From contig CAUJNA010000501.1 in the NCBI GenBank assembly GCA_963377175.1, positions 102,778 through 166,777 of the forward strand: DNA of 64,000 bases, given 5' to 3'. The notes beneath the pieces are model-generated. The model worked only from the letters and a program-made list of their open reading frames with translations, had not been told where the DNA came from and searched no databases. Below, one piece after another: positions 21,250 through 31,137 of this stretch. This DNA comes from Effrenium voratum (Eukaryota; Sar; Dinophyceae; Suessiales; Symbiodiniaceae). Made by a program: the position numbers and the translations under genes. How positions within the stretch are numbered: the first letter of the stretch is position 1; every line of letters begins with the position of its first letter.

Positions 21250-24200
21250 TTCAATGTCAAACGTCATCCAGTATGTATACTTAATCCTAAATCAAAGAAT
21301 TCCCGGCTGTTTCTCGTCTGATGATTCCAGATCCCTGAAGGGCAAGCAGTCAAAAAGGCCACACTCCTAGTAGAAAAGTTTGGAGCCCTTTCTGGGGTCG
21401 ACCCCATTTGGGCCCAAACGATCCATGGGGGGGCAAGGAAAATATATAAACAGATCGCATACCAAATGTGTACCCTTACGGGCTTGGCCATGGCCTGCCC
21501 ACATTGTGTTCACTTGGTGGGGTCCAACCAACCCGTTCAAGAAAAAGCAAACAGCCCATGCACGCAAACAAAAACTTTCGCGACCTCCACCACGAAGCTC
21601 TTGCGGAGAGCAACACAAGGACCAAAAGGTATCTGTATGCAGTTGTTGCCTTGCGGACGACTCCCATATGGACCAACAGACAAACACAAGGCAAGATCTG
21701 GCCGAAAAATACAATAGTATCGCGGCAAAGATATCATGGTATTGCGCAGCACCTAATGCCTGTAACCCTTGGAACATTACTTACGCGTGGACCAACATAG
21801 TATATGCCAGAGTTGTTCACAAAAAAACACAAGATGGTCTGCTACGGCACCTCACATAATAGAACTCGATCAGAGACCAACTGATTCAAGAAATGACTGC
21901 TAACATGCGCCAAAGTACACGCTTATAATTCGGTTGTTACTTGAACAAAGGAACTAGCTGTTCATAGAAGAAGGCAGAACTGCCAATATTGCATTTGCCG
22001 GCAAAGAAAGTATTAGCGCTTTCTGGCAAAGGTGCGTAGCCTACAACCAGAGTGCTGCCAATGACAGACAGAACTATTCGCGGAATACACTTTAGAATTT
22101 TGCGCCAAAGCACATACCGCTACTGTCTGGCATCTAAGACCAAATTAATGAGAGACCTAACTGTTCAATGCATATTATGATCATGATGTTTGCATGCGGC
22201 AAGCCACCAACACTGCCGCTCGCCGGAAGCAGCACGCAACAAGGAGCTGGGATCCCCCTTTGCATGCACCAAGTGAGCTTGTGTGGGAATGGGGGTACGC
22301 CCTTATTTTCCGAAGGTTGCTGATGGTTCTCATGATTTGGTCCACTCTAAAGCTTCCTTTTGTCCAAGCTCACTTTCTGAACAGGCGTCAGCGGTGTTCA
22401 GGCCGCGTCACTACGAGCTGATCAGTGCTGCTTCAAAGCCCGACGCTGGAGCGGAGCATCTTATGCTATTCTCCTGGCAACAGGCGCCCCAAGCTCTGAG
22501 TCATGGCTGGACGAGAACGTTGGAGATGGGGCACAGCGATGCGTGGAAGCTTGGGTTATGCAGTTCAGCTCTCCCATTGGTCAAGCAGGCAGAGAACCTA
22601 GACGTGACCCAGGGAACACCAAGGAAGCGCAACTCCTCGAAGGAGAACCAAACTCCCTCTTACGGGGAAAACAAATGCTGCCAGATATTCTTGGGACAAC
22701 AGAGATTGCCCCCGTCGTTTTCCATGCGTTGCTCGCGCCTGCGCTTCTGGTGGACCAGCTGTCATCCTTGCTCTTCGTCAAGAAACGGCGAGTGGGAGCC
22801 CCAAAGCCAGAAAGTTCCACTGGCTATGCGTCATTCGTGGATACGGCAAACAGCTTTGGCACGCCGCGCCTCAGGAGAAGCTGATTGGCAGTGGATGGCA
22901 AGCCGCTGAGCGAGCTGCTGCAGCTGTTGTGGCTGTTTCGGCCCCATCCAGCAAGTTGTTTCACGCAACGCCATGGTGCGTCTTCAGGATGCCCCAGCCT
23001 TCCCTGCGCCAACAGCTCAAGCCTCTCGCCTATCGTTCTCGGGCATTAGGTGTCTATGGCACAGTCAGAAAGTTCCACTATACGTCATCCGTGGACATGG
23101 CGGACTTGAGGCTGTGAGCTCTTGGGCGTGACTCCACACATGGCGCAGCTCTGGCTTTGGCACCGAAGCATGCAAAGTTGACAGCTGGGGCGAGTCGAGG
23201 GCAACAAATGCGGAGACTGGGCGCAATGATTAATGTCCATTTCGGATGCCCTTGAGCAAATCACTGGCTTCAGAGAATTGATTTGATTATACAACTACCC
23301 CCGAAAGAAGCCGAGGTGAACAATACATTGCTTTGAGCGCCGGAATGGTGCGTACCAGGCACTGCCGACAGGTCCCTACTCCCAGCATAGGGGCGGCCAG
23401 GAAGCGGAGGACCAGGGTGGGGCGTCTTGCAGCTGAGTCTCCACGATGTAAACAGACAACAGAACACCAAGTCCCCGCAACATCTCCGCAGCCGGGCTCC
23501 AAGCCGCATCCCACACAAAGTCCGGACCATTTTTGAGCTGAGGCTGCCGATGGTGCCACCATCCGCAGCAGTAGTGACATCGGCTTCCCCGCGCCACGGA
23601 AAAGCCTAAGCCGCACAGTCCTCACGCCCACACGTTGGCCTCGCCTAATTGCGCCGCAATGCCCGTGGGCAAACTTTTGCGCGCAGGGGCGCCCAAGTCA
23701 GCATGTTTCTGACTGCTTTCACTACCAGTAATTCGAAAGGACCTGTTTTGCAATATCCATCTCTTTTTTCCAGGCGGAACTCAGCTAAATGTGCATTCTT
23801 CATTTCTGGCCCATGGCCAGCTCATATTTAACGAAAACTCCCACAAGTCCCAAACTTGCCGTCTGCCTACACCCACAAGATTCAAAACACTCAAGAAAAC
23901 AGAGCATTGCTCCCGCAAATGATGCATAAGAAAGCAACGGACAGACTTAAAAATCCCGCAAAGGACTGGAGAAAAAGCTGGGGCTCAAATGCGTCTGCTG
24001 AGTCATTGCGACCAGTTGGACAGCATTTGCTCTCAAAAGCGAGCAGCACGTGGACACGCGCAACGATGTGTAGACACGGGCAACGATGTGCTCGAATGCT
24101 CACTTTCGCTGGGTAAGATTCAGGCACTTGTGTAATTAGCCGTGTTGGATTTGGCCCAAGAAGTGTGGTTTGTCAAAAACACCAAACACATGGAATGCAA

Positions 24201-25082
24201 TCCAGGCAACTCCACAACAGACACTAGATTCCCGCCATTGTGCTACCACAAGCTCCAGCAAACACGAACAGCAGTTGCACGCAAAGGCGAGCAGCCCATG
24301 GTCACACGCAACAATGCGCTTGGCTCCATTCGGCGGGCAAAGACTCAGGCGCGTGCGCGCACGTGGTCCGCATCAGAATGCAGCTCAGGCTGACCTAGAA
24401 CTTTGCTCTTGCCGGCGTCAATGCTAGCCTGCTTCACGAGACGATGGGGTCTAGGCTTTGGCACGTGCCCGCGAAACTTGCCACCCTTTGGCAGAAGGAA
24501 TGAAAAGGGTGATCGGGTGAACTTGACAAACCGGGCACTGTACATCCACATGTGCAGCATACTTAAGATGCACATGGACTCGCAAAGAACGCGTTTCTCC
24601 GAGAGCATTTAGACTCCTCTTTGGCAATGACACTATCCCTGTTTCCAAATTTGAGAATCAGTCAGGTATCAGGAAGTAGGCCGAAGTAGGCTTTTGATAT
24701 CCACGGTTTGTCCCGTGAGCTCGTAGGTTTGCAATTGGCGAGTGCAGCTTCCAATTGAGAACATCTCACGAGTGTGCGCACCTTGGATGCAAAAGAGACA
24801 CCCATATGGGTGTGGCTCACAATTACACAGGAGGGGTTACGCAGGTTTTGGTCCATGTTTCCACTTACCAGGGTTCCATTTTGGTACCGGTTTTTGAGCC
24901 ACAGCCATATTCTCCCCAGTTCGAATTGCAGAGTCGTTCACGTGGGTTTCCGCGAATGGCACAAGCAGGCTGTGATCCAAATTGCGGCGCAATTGCACAC
25001 TGCGATCACAAAGTGGTTGCAGTGCATAGCTCCAACGAGAAAATCAGTATTTGGGCATGCGTCAAAATAAGACCTCCAAAAT

Positions 25083-25168
25083 GGTGGCTGTCCGTTTGGC
25101 TTCGCTGCAAACCAACCTGAAAAGGGCACCTGCAAAAACAAACACACAAAACACACACCCATTTCAGT
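25083..25168 (+). repeat. GGTACC-core dispersed repeat, copy at 25.1 kb
   Basis: This copy reads GTTTGGCTTCGCTGCAAACC, then AACCTGAAAAGGGCACCTGC, then AAACACACACCC. It has the same order of blocks as the copies at 34.7, 50.97, 58.96, 61.6 and 62.8 kb. Confidence 0.5.
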
Positions 25169-25396
25169 GTGAGCTCGGCAATGGCAGCTCGCTCGCTGCA
25201 TGTACGGCCCGCAGAAGGCCACAAGTCGCTGATACCCAGCTCTTTCTGATGCCCTCGCTAGTCAATGGCAGGACTCTGCAGCAAGCAAAGGAAACAACGA
25301 CAACCGTGTGACGACCCCCCATCCGAAACGCCGCACGTTTGCAATGAGATATGATAACCGTTGCCCCCAGAAAAGGGCAAGCCACACAGACACACG

Positions 25397-25398
<2 letters not shown>

Positions 25399-25435
<37 letters not shown>

Positions 25436-25448
25436 GCCCCCCCCCCCA
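25399..25448. repeat. (CA)n plus C-run microsatellite
   Basis: About 16 CA repeats (25399-25431) are followed by CCCTTG and a run of C. Confidence 0.95.
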
Positions 25449-25774
25449 ACCCAAACACACCCTCTCGCAAGACGACCAGAAAATCCTTGAGTGCAGTGTC
25501 AACAGCGAGTGGGGGCACTCAACTTCTACCAAAACCATGAGATCTTCGGAGAAAGTCGCACAGCGAATCGGAGAACGTCTCTCTTATTGATTGCCCCCAA
25601 GTTTGCATTCTTCCTGATATGTGTGTGAGTGTGTTCCTTTTGGTACTGATGTTGCTTGTTCAGAGTAAATCGAACTGGATTTATACACTTGTGTGATACA
25701 TCGTGCTAAACAAATGGACAAAGCATACGGAATGAGGATCAAGCAATGACAGCCAGCCAAACTCCTGCACCTTC

Positions 25775-25902
25775 CAGCATGTTTGGAAACCGCTGAATGC
25801 CAGTTTTGGAGTTGCAGCCACGCAGAACCATCGTGGATTCTCTTTATTGAGAACCTGCTGGGGGACATTTGGGGACTTGGTGTTTGGCACACCTTCCTCC
25901 AA
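25775..25902 (-). CDS. Exon candidate, unknown protein
   Basis: The minus frame reads EEGVPNTKSPNVPQQVLNKE and then NPRWFCVAATPKLAFSGF, with mixed polar and aromatic composition unlike repeat translation. Boundaries are uncertain. No domain recognised. Confidence 0.3.
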
Positions 25903-26024
25903 AGCAGCGCAAAAAGAAGAACAAAAAGAGGAGCTTCCTCCTGAGCCAGGGCCAAGATGACTTCCTTCCCCTTGGACTGTCGGACTCCGATGGGCTTTGC
26001 CCCTTTTCCTTTTTTCTCAGCCCA

Positions 26025-26105
26025 CGTCGATGACGTCCATCGCCTTGGGCTCCTTCCGCACGGTTTTGCAGGGGACGCCGCGGGTTTGAGATTGATACCC
26101 GAAAC
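26025..26105 (-). CDS. Exon candidate, unknown protein
   Basis: The minus frame reads GYQSQTRGVPCKTVRKEPKA and MDVIDVG, ending at a possible GT donor (GAC|GTGGGC) at 26025. It overlaps the edge of a dispersed-repeat copy. Function unknown. Confidence 0.35.
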
Positions 26106-26114
26106 CAACGAGCC

Positions 26115-26172
26115 ATGTCCTTTTTTTTGAGGCAACCTCTTTGCTTGGTGCGTTTAAAGGAGAACCAAAACA
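26115..26172 (-). repeat. GGTACC-core dispersed repeat, minus-strand copy
   Basis: Reverse-complemented it reads TTTTGGTTCTCCTTTAAACG, then AAAGAGGTTGCCTCAAAAAA, then GGACATGG. This is the same block order as the plus copies. Confidence 0.5.
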
Positions 26173-26205
26173 AAAACAGCATTTTGGAGAAGTCCCAAAC
26201 CAAAC

Positions 26206-26298
26206 CAAGCAAGAAGCAAGCAAGCAAGCAAGCAAGCAAGCAAACAAAGAAACAAACAAACAAACAAACAAACAAACAAACAAACAAACAAACAAACA
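26206..26298. repeat. (CAAG)n-(CAAA)n compound microsatellite
   Basis: Six or more CAAG units are followed by about fifteen CAAA units, the same pair of tetranucleotides as at 3.2 and 48.3 kb. It translates as poly-Gln-Thr-Asn-Lys in spurious frames. Confidence 0.95.
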
Positions 26299-27653
26299 GG
26301 CCGCTCAAATACACATCCTACCGCTGTATACGTCGGCCACCAACCCCAGTGGTTGAGCCCTTCCAGCTTATGCGGCCCAATGAATTCTCCTGTCGGGTGC
26401 GCTGCATCAGCCAGCCTGCCAGTTTCGTTTTGTGGGCCTTCGAGGTGACATTCCCAAGAACTTCCCGGATTTCCTCAGGGCTACATGTGCCTGATTATTG
26501 CAAGCCACTCACTCTCTTGGCGTCCTTTATGCGAATCTCTATGATTGCTATCTGGAACCCGAGAAAAGAAAAGAAGAAGAACAAAGAAAGGAGGATCCCC
26601 AACAGCACCGTAGGGGTTTTGCAGATGCTCGCAGAGCTCGCGGAACTTTAGCTCAAGCAGCCCTGGACCACGCGGAGCCTATCTGGGCTGAGACCCCATC
26701 GCTTCAGCTGTGGGGGCGGGGGCGGGGAATATCCGTGACCACTACCACCTCGGAGAGTGCACACATGAGTCATAATCAAAACCTGGAAGCAACAAGGTCT
26801 ACCCATAAGGTAAAGAACAACAAAGGGTGGTCGCATCTATTTTTTGAGTTGGGGCTCTCCATTCCTACCCTTCATCTACACACATGACAGCCAGCACACG
26901 TCGAGCAGTCGAGCCCTCTGATTACACCTATTACATACTTGTCAATATGTAGTCGTATCTACAAATATACTACACAGCGCATTTATTGCGAGATGATTCA
27001 CCCGGAAAGCAATTGCTTTTGTTCACACACTTCACTTTGCGTCAACCAGAGAAGCGATTTGCATCCGCTCCTTTTTCTCTTGGGTGTCCTGCTTCTCCTG
27101 CTTCACCGCAACGTCTCTGCCTGAGCGCGCAAGCCAAAGGGCTGCTCAGCGCTAGTTGGTGGTTTGGATTGGCGGCTTGGATTTGGATTTGAACCCCTGG
27201 TTCTTGCAGAGGGTACATGGGAAGTGAGCAAACAGTTGGCACAAGCTGCAAGAACTGATGCAGCTCCCCCCGCAAGGGGAAATCACTCTCCTGCGCATCA
27301 GAATTGGGAGAAAAAAAGACTTTGTAGAGGAATTATGAGCAACGCCGCATTTCACCCCACCAGAAACCCAAACAAATGCACTACCAGCACTGTCTAGTAT
27401 GGTTGCTATAGATACCAATTTTGTCTTACATCATCACAAGGGTACCCTGAGAAAACTGCGCACACACCCAAATTTGCCTAGGGGCCCTTGTGCTTGATGG
27501 CTGATGACTCCACACACAGTGTGTGTGTGTGTGTGTGACTGTTTGCTGGCGCATGAACAATTGCGTAATGCTGACCTCGGATTGAAAACCCATCCTACCA
27601 GAAAGGGGGGGTCCCTCCAAAAGTGATGAACTCCGCCACAAAAACGGGCACAC
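26299..27653. other. Gene-poor stretch with GT/CA tracts
   Basis: No supported gene. A (GT)n run follows ACACACAGT at 27511-27537, forming a CA/GT palindromic tract. The end at 27651 is CA-rich and abuts the Penelope-like element. Confidence 0.5.
27511..27537. repeat. CACACAGTGTGT tract
   Basis: ACACACAGTGTGTGTG, a self-complementary microsatellite about 115 bp outside the left end of the Penelope-like element. Confidence 0.9.
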
Positions 27654-27951
27654 ACACACTTATCTCGAGAGGCTTCACTAGCCGAGATGCAGAACGCAGT
27701 CAGTAAAAATGCTTGAATGCAAATGCAAATCAACAGGTCACAACATCGACACCGAACAGGAAGCAACAGCGACAAACAGAAACCGCAAAAAGAATCAGGA
27801 AAGAGGGTCAGGAAATAGGCAGGTACGCCGGATTGATCAGATCCGGTATCCACCGAAATGCCGTAGCTTCATTGGACTGGATAGGCAAATCGGCTCCAGT
27901 CCCCCTGCAATGTGGAATTTCCGTCCGTGCTCCAGGACGCTTCACACACAC
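27654..27951 (-). repeat. Penelope-like element terminal repeat (pseudo-LTR), 3' copy
   Basis: This 298-bp block is repeated at 33743-34040 in the same orientation with one visible difference (G at 27692, A in the other copy). It begins ACACACTTATCTCGAGAGGC and ends in TTCACACAC. Penelope-like elements commonly carry such direct pseudo-LTRs. The ends are CA-rich, suggesting insertion in, or capture of, CA microsatellite. I saw no ORF of its own that I trust. Confidence 0.9.
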
Positions 27952-27972
27952 GGAGCCCCAACTGGGGCGACA

Positions 27973-30306
27973 TCACTTGTGCAAGGCCCATTGAGTCTTG
28001 CAAGCATCAATTGTGCGAGAAAGTCTTGTGGCGATGACTGACCACACATACTTGGCTTTGGAATTGGTCTTAAGGGAACGGAGGAGTTCAATCTCTCCCT
28101 CAGTCCAAGGCTGCGAGGCTTCAGGTTCGGCCTCAGTAGAGGCATCAGTCCTGGTCGATGTGGTAGCTTCGCTTGGTCCACGAGCAGGTTTTGGATGCCG
28201 TAGATCGTGAGGAGGCCAAATCACGTGCGCGGCGAGCTCGTTTTTCGCCGGGAGAAGACGGAGGAGGGGTGGGCGGAGCCCAATGATCAGGGAATTGTTC
28301 GTCATGATCAGTGGGAAGGTGTTCATCTGGAGCATCAGGAGGTGGCTCAAAGAGGTCCTCAATGGCAGGGTTGAGCGTGGCCTCCGGTGCCAAATCAGGT
28401 TCGGCAGGCGGACTCTCAGGGAACTCGCAGATGGTGGCGATGCCTTGTTGGGCAATGCCAAGGATGAGTTCGAAGTCTTGGAGCAGCTGGCGTGCTGCGT
28501 TGGTATCCATGCTCGTAACGGATTCTTGGTCAAACAGTCAAACAGCTGCGGCGCGAAAATCAGGTCAAATCTGTCAGGATGCAAAGGCAGAGAAGAAAAC
28601 CAGTGTGGTTCCGCAAAGGACGGTTTTTCTTCTCTTTGTAAGGTGAAACCGTGTTGGAGGTGCAACCTCTTCAACATTGCAAGACCCTGACCTCGCTGAA
28701 ACTCAGGAAAGGAAACTCGGTTGATCAGCGTGCGTCCGGAATAACATCCAGATTCCTTATGCATCAGTGGTGCGGCTGACTTGACGGAGAGCATGTTGTG
28801 CTTCTCATGCGAGGGGATGAAGGAGATGGTGCTGCTTGTGAGGTTCAGTCGGAACCCCAAGAAGTCCAGGGCGGCTTCTGTGTCCAGGAAGATGTCTCCT
28901 CCATAGAAGTGTTCGTCGCACAGTATGTTGGCTGCCGGAGTCGAGAGCCACCTGGGGGTTGCGATCACGAGTCTGTTGTCCACGTAGCGGAGTAGGAGAG
29001 TATCTTCAACGGAGCGAAGTCCCGATGTGATGTGAGTGTTGGTCCAACATTGTTCGGCGACCGCGATCACCATCAAACAGAGAGCTGGGGACGCGGGGGA
29101 TCCCATCGGTGCCCCACGTGTTTGCCTGAATGAACGAAGGCCGACAGAGAAGATCTGCATGTCAAGGGTGGCCTGAATGATCTCGGGGATGTCGTCGAGC
29201 CACAGGGTGCGTTGTGTGGGTTTGTGTCGGCGACGGCGTCCGTTGTAGACGCGGGTGATGGCAGAGGTGTCAAGTGTGTCCACTGTGAGGTGTGTGGTAG
29301 AGGAGTGTGGTTGTCGTTGTCGGTACCAGGTTAGCAGTAGTCGCCAGGCGAGGAAGTGTGCAAGCATCGGTCTGGAGGGGCCAGGTGGAATGAGGCCCCG
29401 GAATTGTAAACTGGATCGAATGGCGGAAAGGCATGCCTGGTGGTGTGGTTCAGGCAGGTGTGTGGCTATGCGATGAAGGACATAGAGAGCGGCGGGTGGG
29501 AAGTCTCTGCTCCGTATGTAACGGATGGCATCAAATCGTCGTAGAGTGTTGCTGCCAAGATCGCCCGAAAATCGCCACAAATCCAGGTGGTTGTCCACGC
29601 GTTTGGCCAGGAAGGCCTGTTGTAGGGCGATGGGTAGTCGTAGTCGGCGGCGTTTTCGCCAGATGGTGGCGAAGCCCATGTGCCGGGATTGGGAGAAGTC
29701 CAATTGGCGTATGAAGCCCGTGCGTGGCCGGAAATGTTTCTCGATGAAGCCAAAATTGAGAGACGGTTGCAGTTCCTGGATGTAGAACTGTTCAGTGGCA
29801 AATAGGTCCGTTGCCGGAACGACAGTGTGAATGGGCACCGAGGTGTAGTGGTGGAAAAAGTCAAAATGTGCCCACCACCGGACTGCCAGTTCGGCATTGA
29901 CCAGATGATGTCGCTGAACTTGGAGTAGTTTGCGAAGTTGGCTGCGGCCCCGTGCCATGAGGGAGGCGCGAGTGGCTCCGAGGTAGAAAAAGGCCTGCCA
30001 CTTTGGATGGCTGGTGAATCTCAGATAAACCGCTGAAGGGACAAGCTGAGAAGAGAAATCGGAAGCAGGGTTGTCCAGGCCAAGTCGAGTAAGCAGGGCT
30101 TTCAGTCTGCCGGAACCACAGGAGAGATGGCAGACGTCAAGTAGCTGAAGCTGTGCGAGTAGCCAGGAGCAAGAATGACGTGCGGTGACGTCATCGGTTG
30201 GGAAGAACCGAAGAGTGAAACGGAGGACAGTGAGAAGTTGGCAGCAGTGGTGTTGCCAAAATTTGTGCTGCCTGGCTGTGCGTCGTTGTCGGTGTGCTGT
30301 TGAGAG
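27973..30306 (-). CDS. GIY-YIG endonuclease, reverse transcriptase and Myb-like protein of the Penelope-like element
   Basis: The open frame runs from just after an in-frame UGA to a stop at 27973 (777 codons). The first ATG is at 29958, but the GIY-YIG domain starts before it, so translation probably begins upstream. In the open frame, VYL (residue 93) and FFYLGATR (106-113) are the GIY and YIG halves, and Glu 172 in ATEQFYIQE with PSLN completes the nuclease. Counting from Met 29958, RT motifs follow: LTVDTLD near 224 (motif A), TRGAPMGSPASP at 280-291 (motif B), and RYVDNRLVI at 324-332 (motif C, Asn replacing the second Asp). A C-terminal PWTEGEIELLRSL...WSVIATRL segment (from residue 617) resembles a Myb/SANT DNA-binding domain. 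It would copy element RNA into DNA primed at an endonuclease cut. Confidence 0.8.
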   Translation of the reverse strand, partial: LSTAHRQRRTARQHKFWQHHCCQLLTVLRFTLRFFPTDDVTARHSCSWLLAQLQLLDVCHLSCGSGRLKALLTRLGLDNPASDFSSQLVPSAVYLRFTSHPKWQAFFYLGATRASLMARGRSQLRKLLQVQRHHLVNAELAVRWWAHFDFFHHYTSVPIHTVVPATDLFATEQFYIQELQPSLNFGFIEKHFRPRTGFIRQLDFSQSRHMGFATIWRKRRRLRLPIALQQAFLAKRVDNHLDLWRFSGDLGSNTLRRFDAIRYIRSRDFPPAALYVLHRIATHLPEPHHQACLSAIRSSLQFRGLIPPGPSRPMLAHFLAWRLLLTWYRQRQPHSSTTHLTVDTLDTSAITRVYNGRRRRHKPTQRTLWLDDIPEIIQATLDMQIFSVGLRSFRQTRGAPMGSPASPALCLMVIAVAEQCWTNTHITSGLRSVEDTLLLRYVDNRLVIATPRWLSTPAANILCDEHFYGGDIFLDTEAALDFLGFRLNLTSSTISFIPSHEKHNMLSVKSAAPLMHKESGCYSGRTLINRVSFPEFQRGQGLAMLKRLHLQHGFTLQREEKPSFAEPHWFSSLPLHPDRFDLIFAPQLFDCLTKNPLRAWIPTQHASCSKTSNSSLALPNKASPPSASSLRVRLPNLIWHRRPRSTLPLRTSLSHLLMLQMNTFPLIMTNNSLIIGLRPPLLRLLPAKNELAAHVIWPPHDLRHPKPARGPSEATTSTRTDASTEAEPEASQPWTEGEIELLRSLKTNSKAKYVWSVIATRLSRTIDACKTQWALHK
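28145..28545 (-). other. Second open frame overlapping the RT-Myb linker
   Basis: Between the RT and the Myb-like end, an alternative minus frame (ATG at 28510) reads as an acidic, Pro-rich linker (GIAQQGIATICEFPESPPAE...). The main frame gives Ser/Leu-rich sequence that looks like out-of-frame reading. Both are open for over 100 codons. Either two compensating frameshifts lie near 28530 and 28220, or the overlap is real. Confidence 0.5.
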
Positions 30307-30990
30307 TCACTGGTAGAAGTGACTCGCAGCGGCCAGGATGCGGCCCAAGGCCGATGACCCCAGTTTTGATAGGGTTCGCACCGGGATGCCCCATAACACA
30401 GCGGCTCGTTCGAGTTGGGCTCTGGTGTCGGAGTCCAGTGTGGTTGCCCATTTTGCGCAGTCGTTGGACCAGCTTTTTAGGACTTGCTTGCTCTCTTTGC
30501 TGGTTTTCTGAGAGGTGATCCATCGCTGGACTTTGGTGTCGGAAATGTCGGGTGGGAAGTTGCTGGTGAGCCATTGGCAAACGTGGGGAGGTGGTTGGAG
30601 CAAGTCGCGGGGCTCCTTCCAAGTGGGTGGGGAGGGGAGGGGGGGAGGGGTCGGGGTGCCGCCGGGAGGGGGGGGGAGAGAGCCGCCAAAGGAGGGTGGA
30701 CGAGGGCCGGGGTGTGGTGGGTAACGGGGAATAGGTTGGCCGTAGGTCTGACAGGGAGTCGGATGTGTAGCTGGCGGTGCCGATGCCGTGGAAGAGCATC
30801 CGTAGGAAGGCCCGGACAGGGCCCCGCACGGGTTCCCGGCCATGTTGTTGCCGTACACGATGCCATGATGATGGGATGCCGTGGGCGAAGGCTGCGGTGG
30901 TAAGTTTTGCCTTTGGAGCGCCGTAACCAAACCTCGAGGGGGTTGGAAAGCCATGAGAAAACACGGGGGAAAAGGAAATGTTCGAACCAC
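30307..30990 (-). CDS. ORF2 of the Penelope-like element, in frame with the RT across one UGA
   Basis: This 227-codon ORF begins MVRTFPFPPCFLMAFQPP; the second Met (MAFQPPRG) is an alternative start. It has a Pro/Gly/Ser-rich N-terminal half and a compact helical C-terminal half with SKQVLKSWSNDCAKWATTLD and ERAAVLWGIPVRTLSKLG. It ends SHFYQ then UGA CUC, after which the same frame stays open for 777 codons through the endonuclease and RT. I recognise no domain. Readthrough of the UGA would make one protein of about 1,000 residues; a nonsense mutation is the simpler alternative. Confidence 0.6.
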   Translation of the reverse strand: MVRTFPFPPCFLMAFQPPRGLVTALQRQNLPPQPSPTASHHHGIVYGNNMAGNPCGALSGPSYGCSSTASAPPATHPTPCQTYGQPIPRYPPHPGPRPPSFGGSLPPPPGGTPTPPPLPSPPTWKEPRDLLQPPPHVCQWLTSNFPPDISDTKVQRWITSQKTSKESKQVLKSWSNDCAKWATTLDSDTRAQLERAAVLWGIPVRTLSKLGSSALGRILAAASHFYQ

Positions 30991-31137
30991 AAGCTGGTGA
31001 GCGGAATCAAGCGGGTAAGGTCACAAGGTGAGAGAACGGTCGCGGAAAGGCAGAACAGCAAAGCAAAGAAAAAAGGCGATCAAACAGTGCACCAATTCTT
31101 TTCCTGGTTGGGTGGAAGATGGTACACTTGCGCCCCG

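Larger units (their letters stand above)
13510..25770. other. Long gene-poor region
   Basis: I find no gene I can support across these 12 kb. Some GC-rich patches (around 16.3-19.6 and 20.3 kb) stay open in more than one frame and give Arg/Ser/Cys-rich translations without recognisable domains, so they may be old coding remnants. The clear features are the hairpin at 19946, the GA-rich tract at 21161 and the CA run at 25399. Confidence 0.45.

Noticed and set aside
27654..27951. Hammerhead ribozyme in the pseudo-LTR, as found in other Penelope-like elements
   Set aside because: I looked for CTGANGA and a paired GAAA on both strands of the repeat and found only CTGATCA. A CTGATGA near 27500 lies outside and lacks the GAAA partner.
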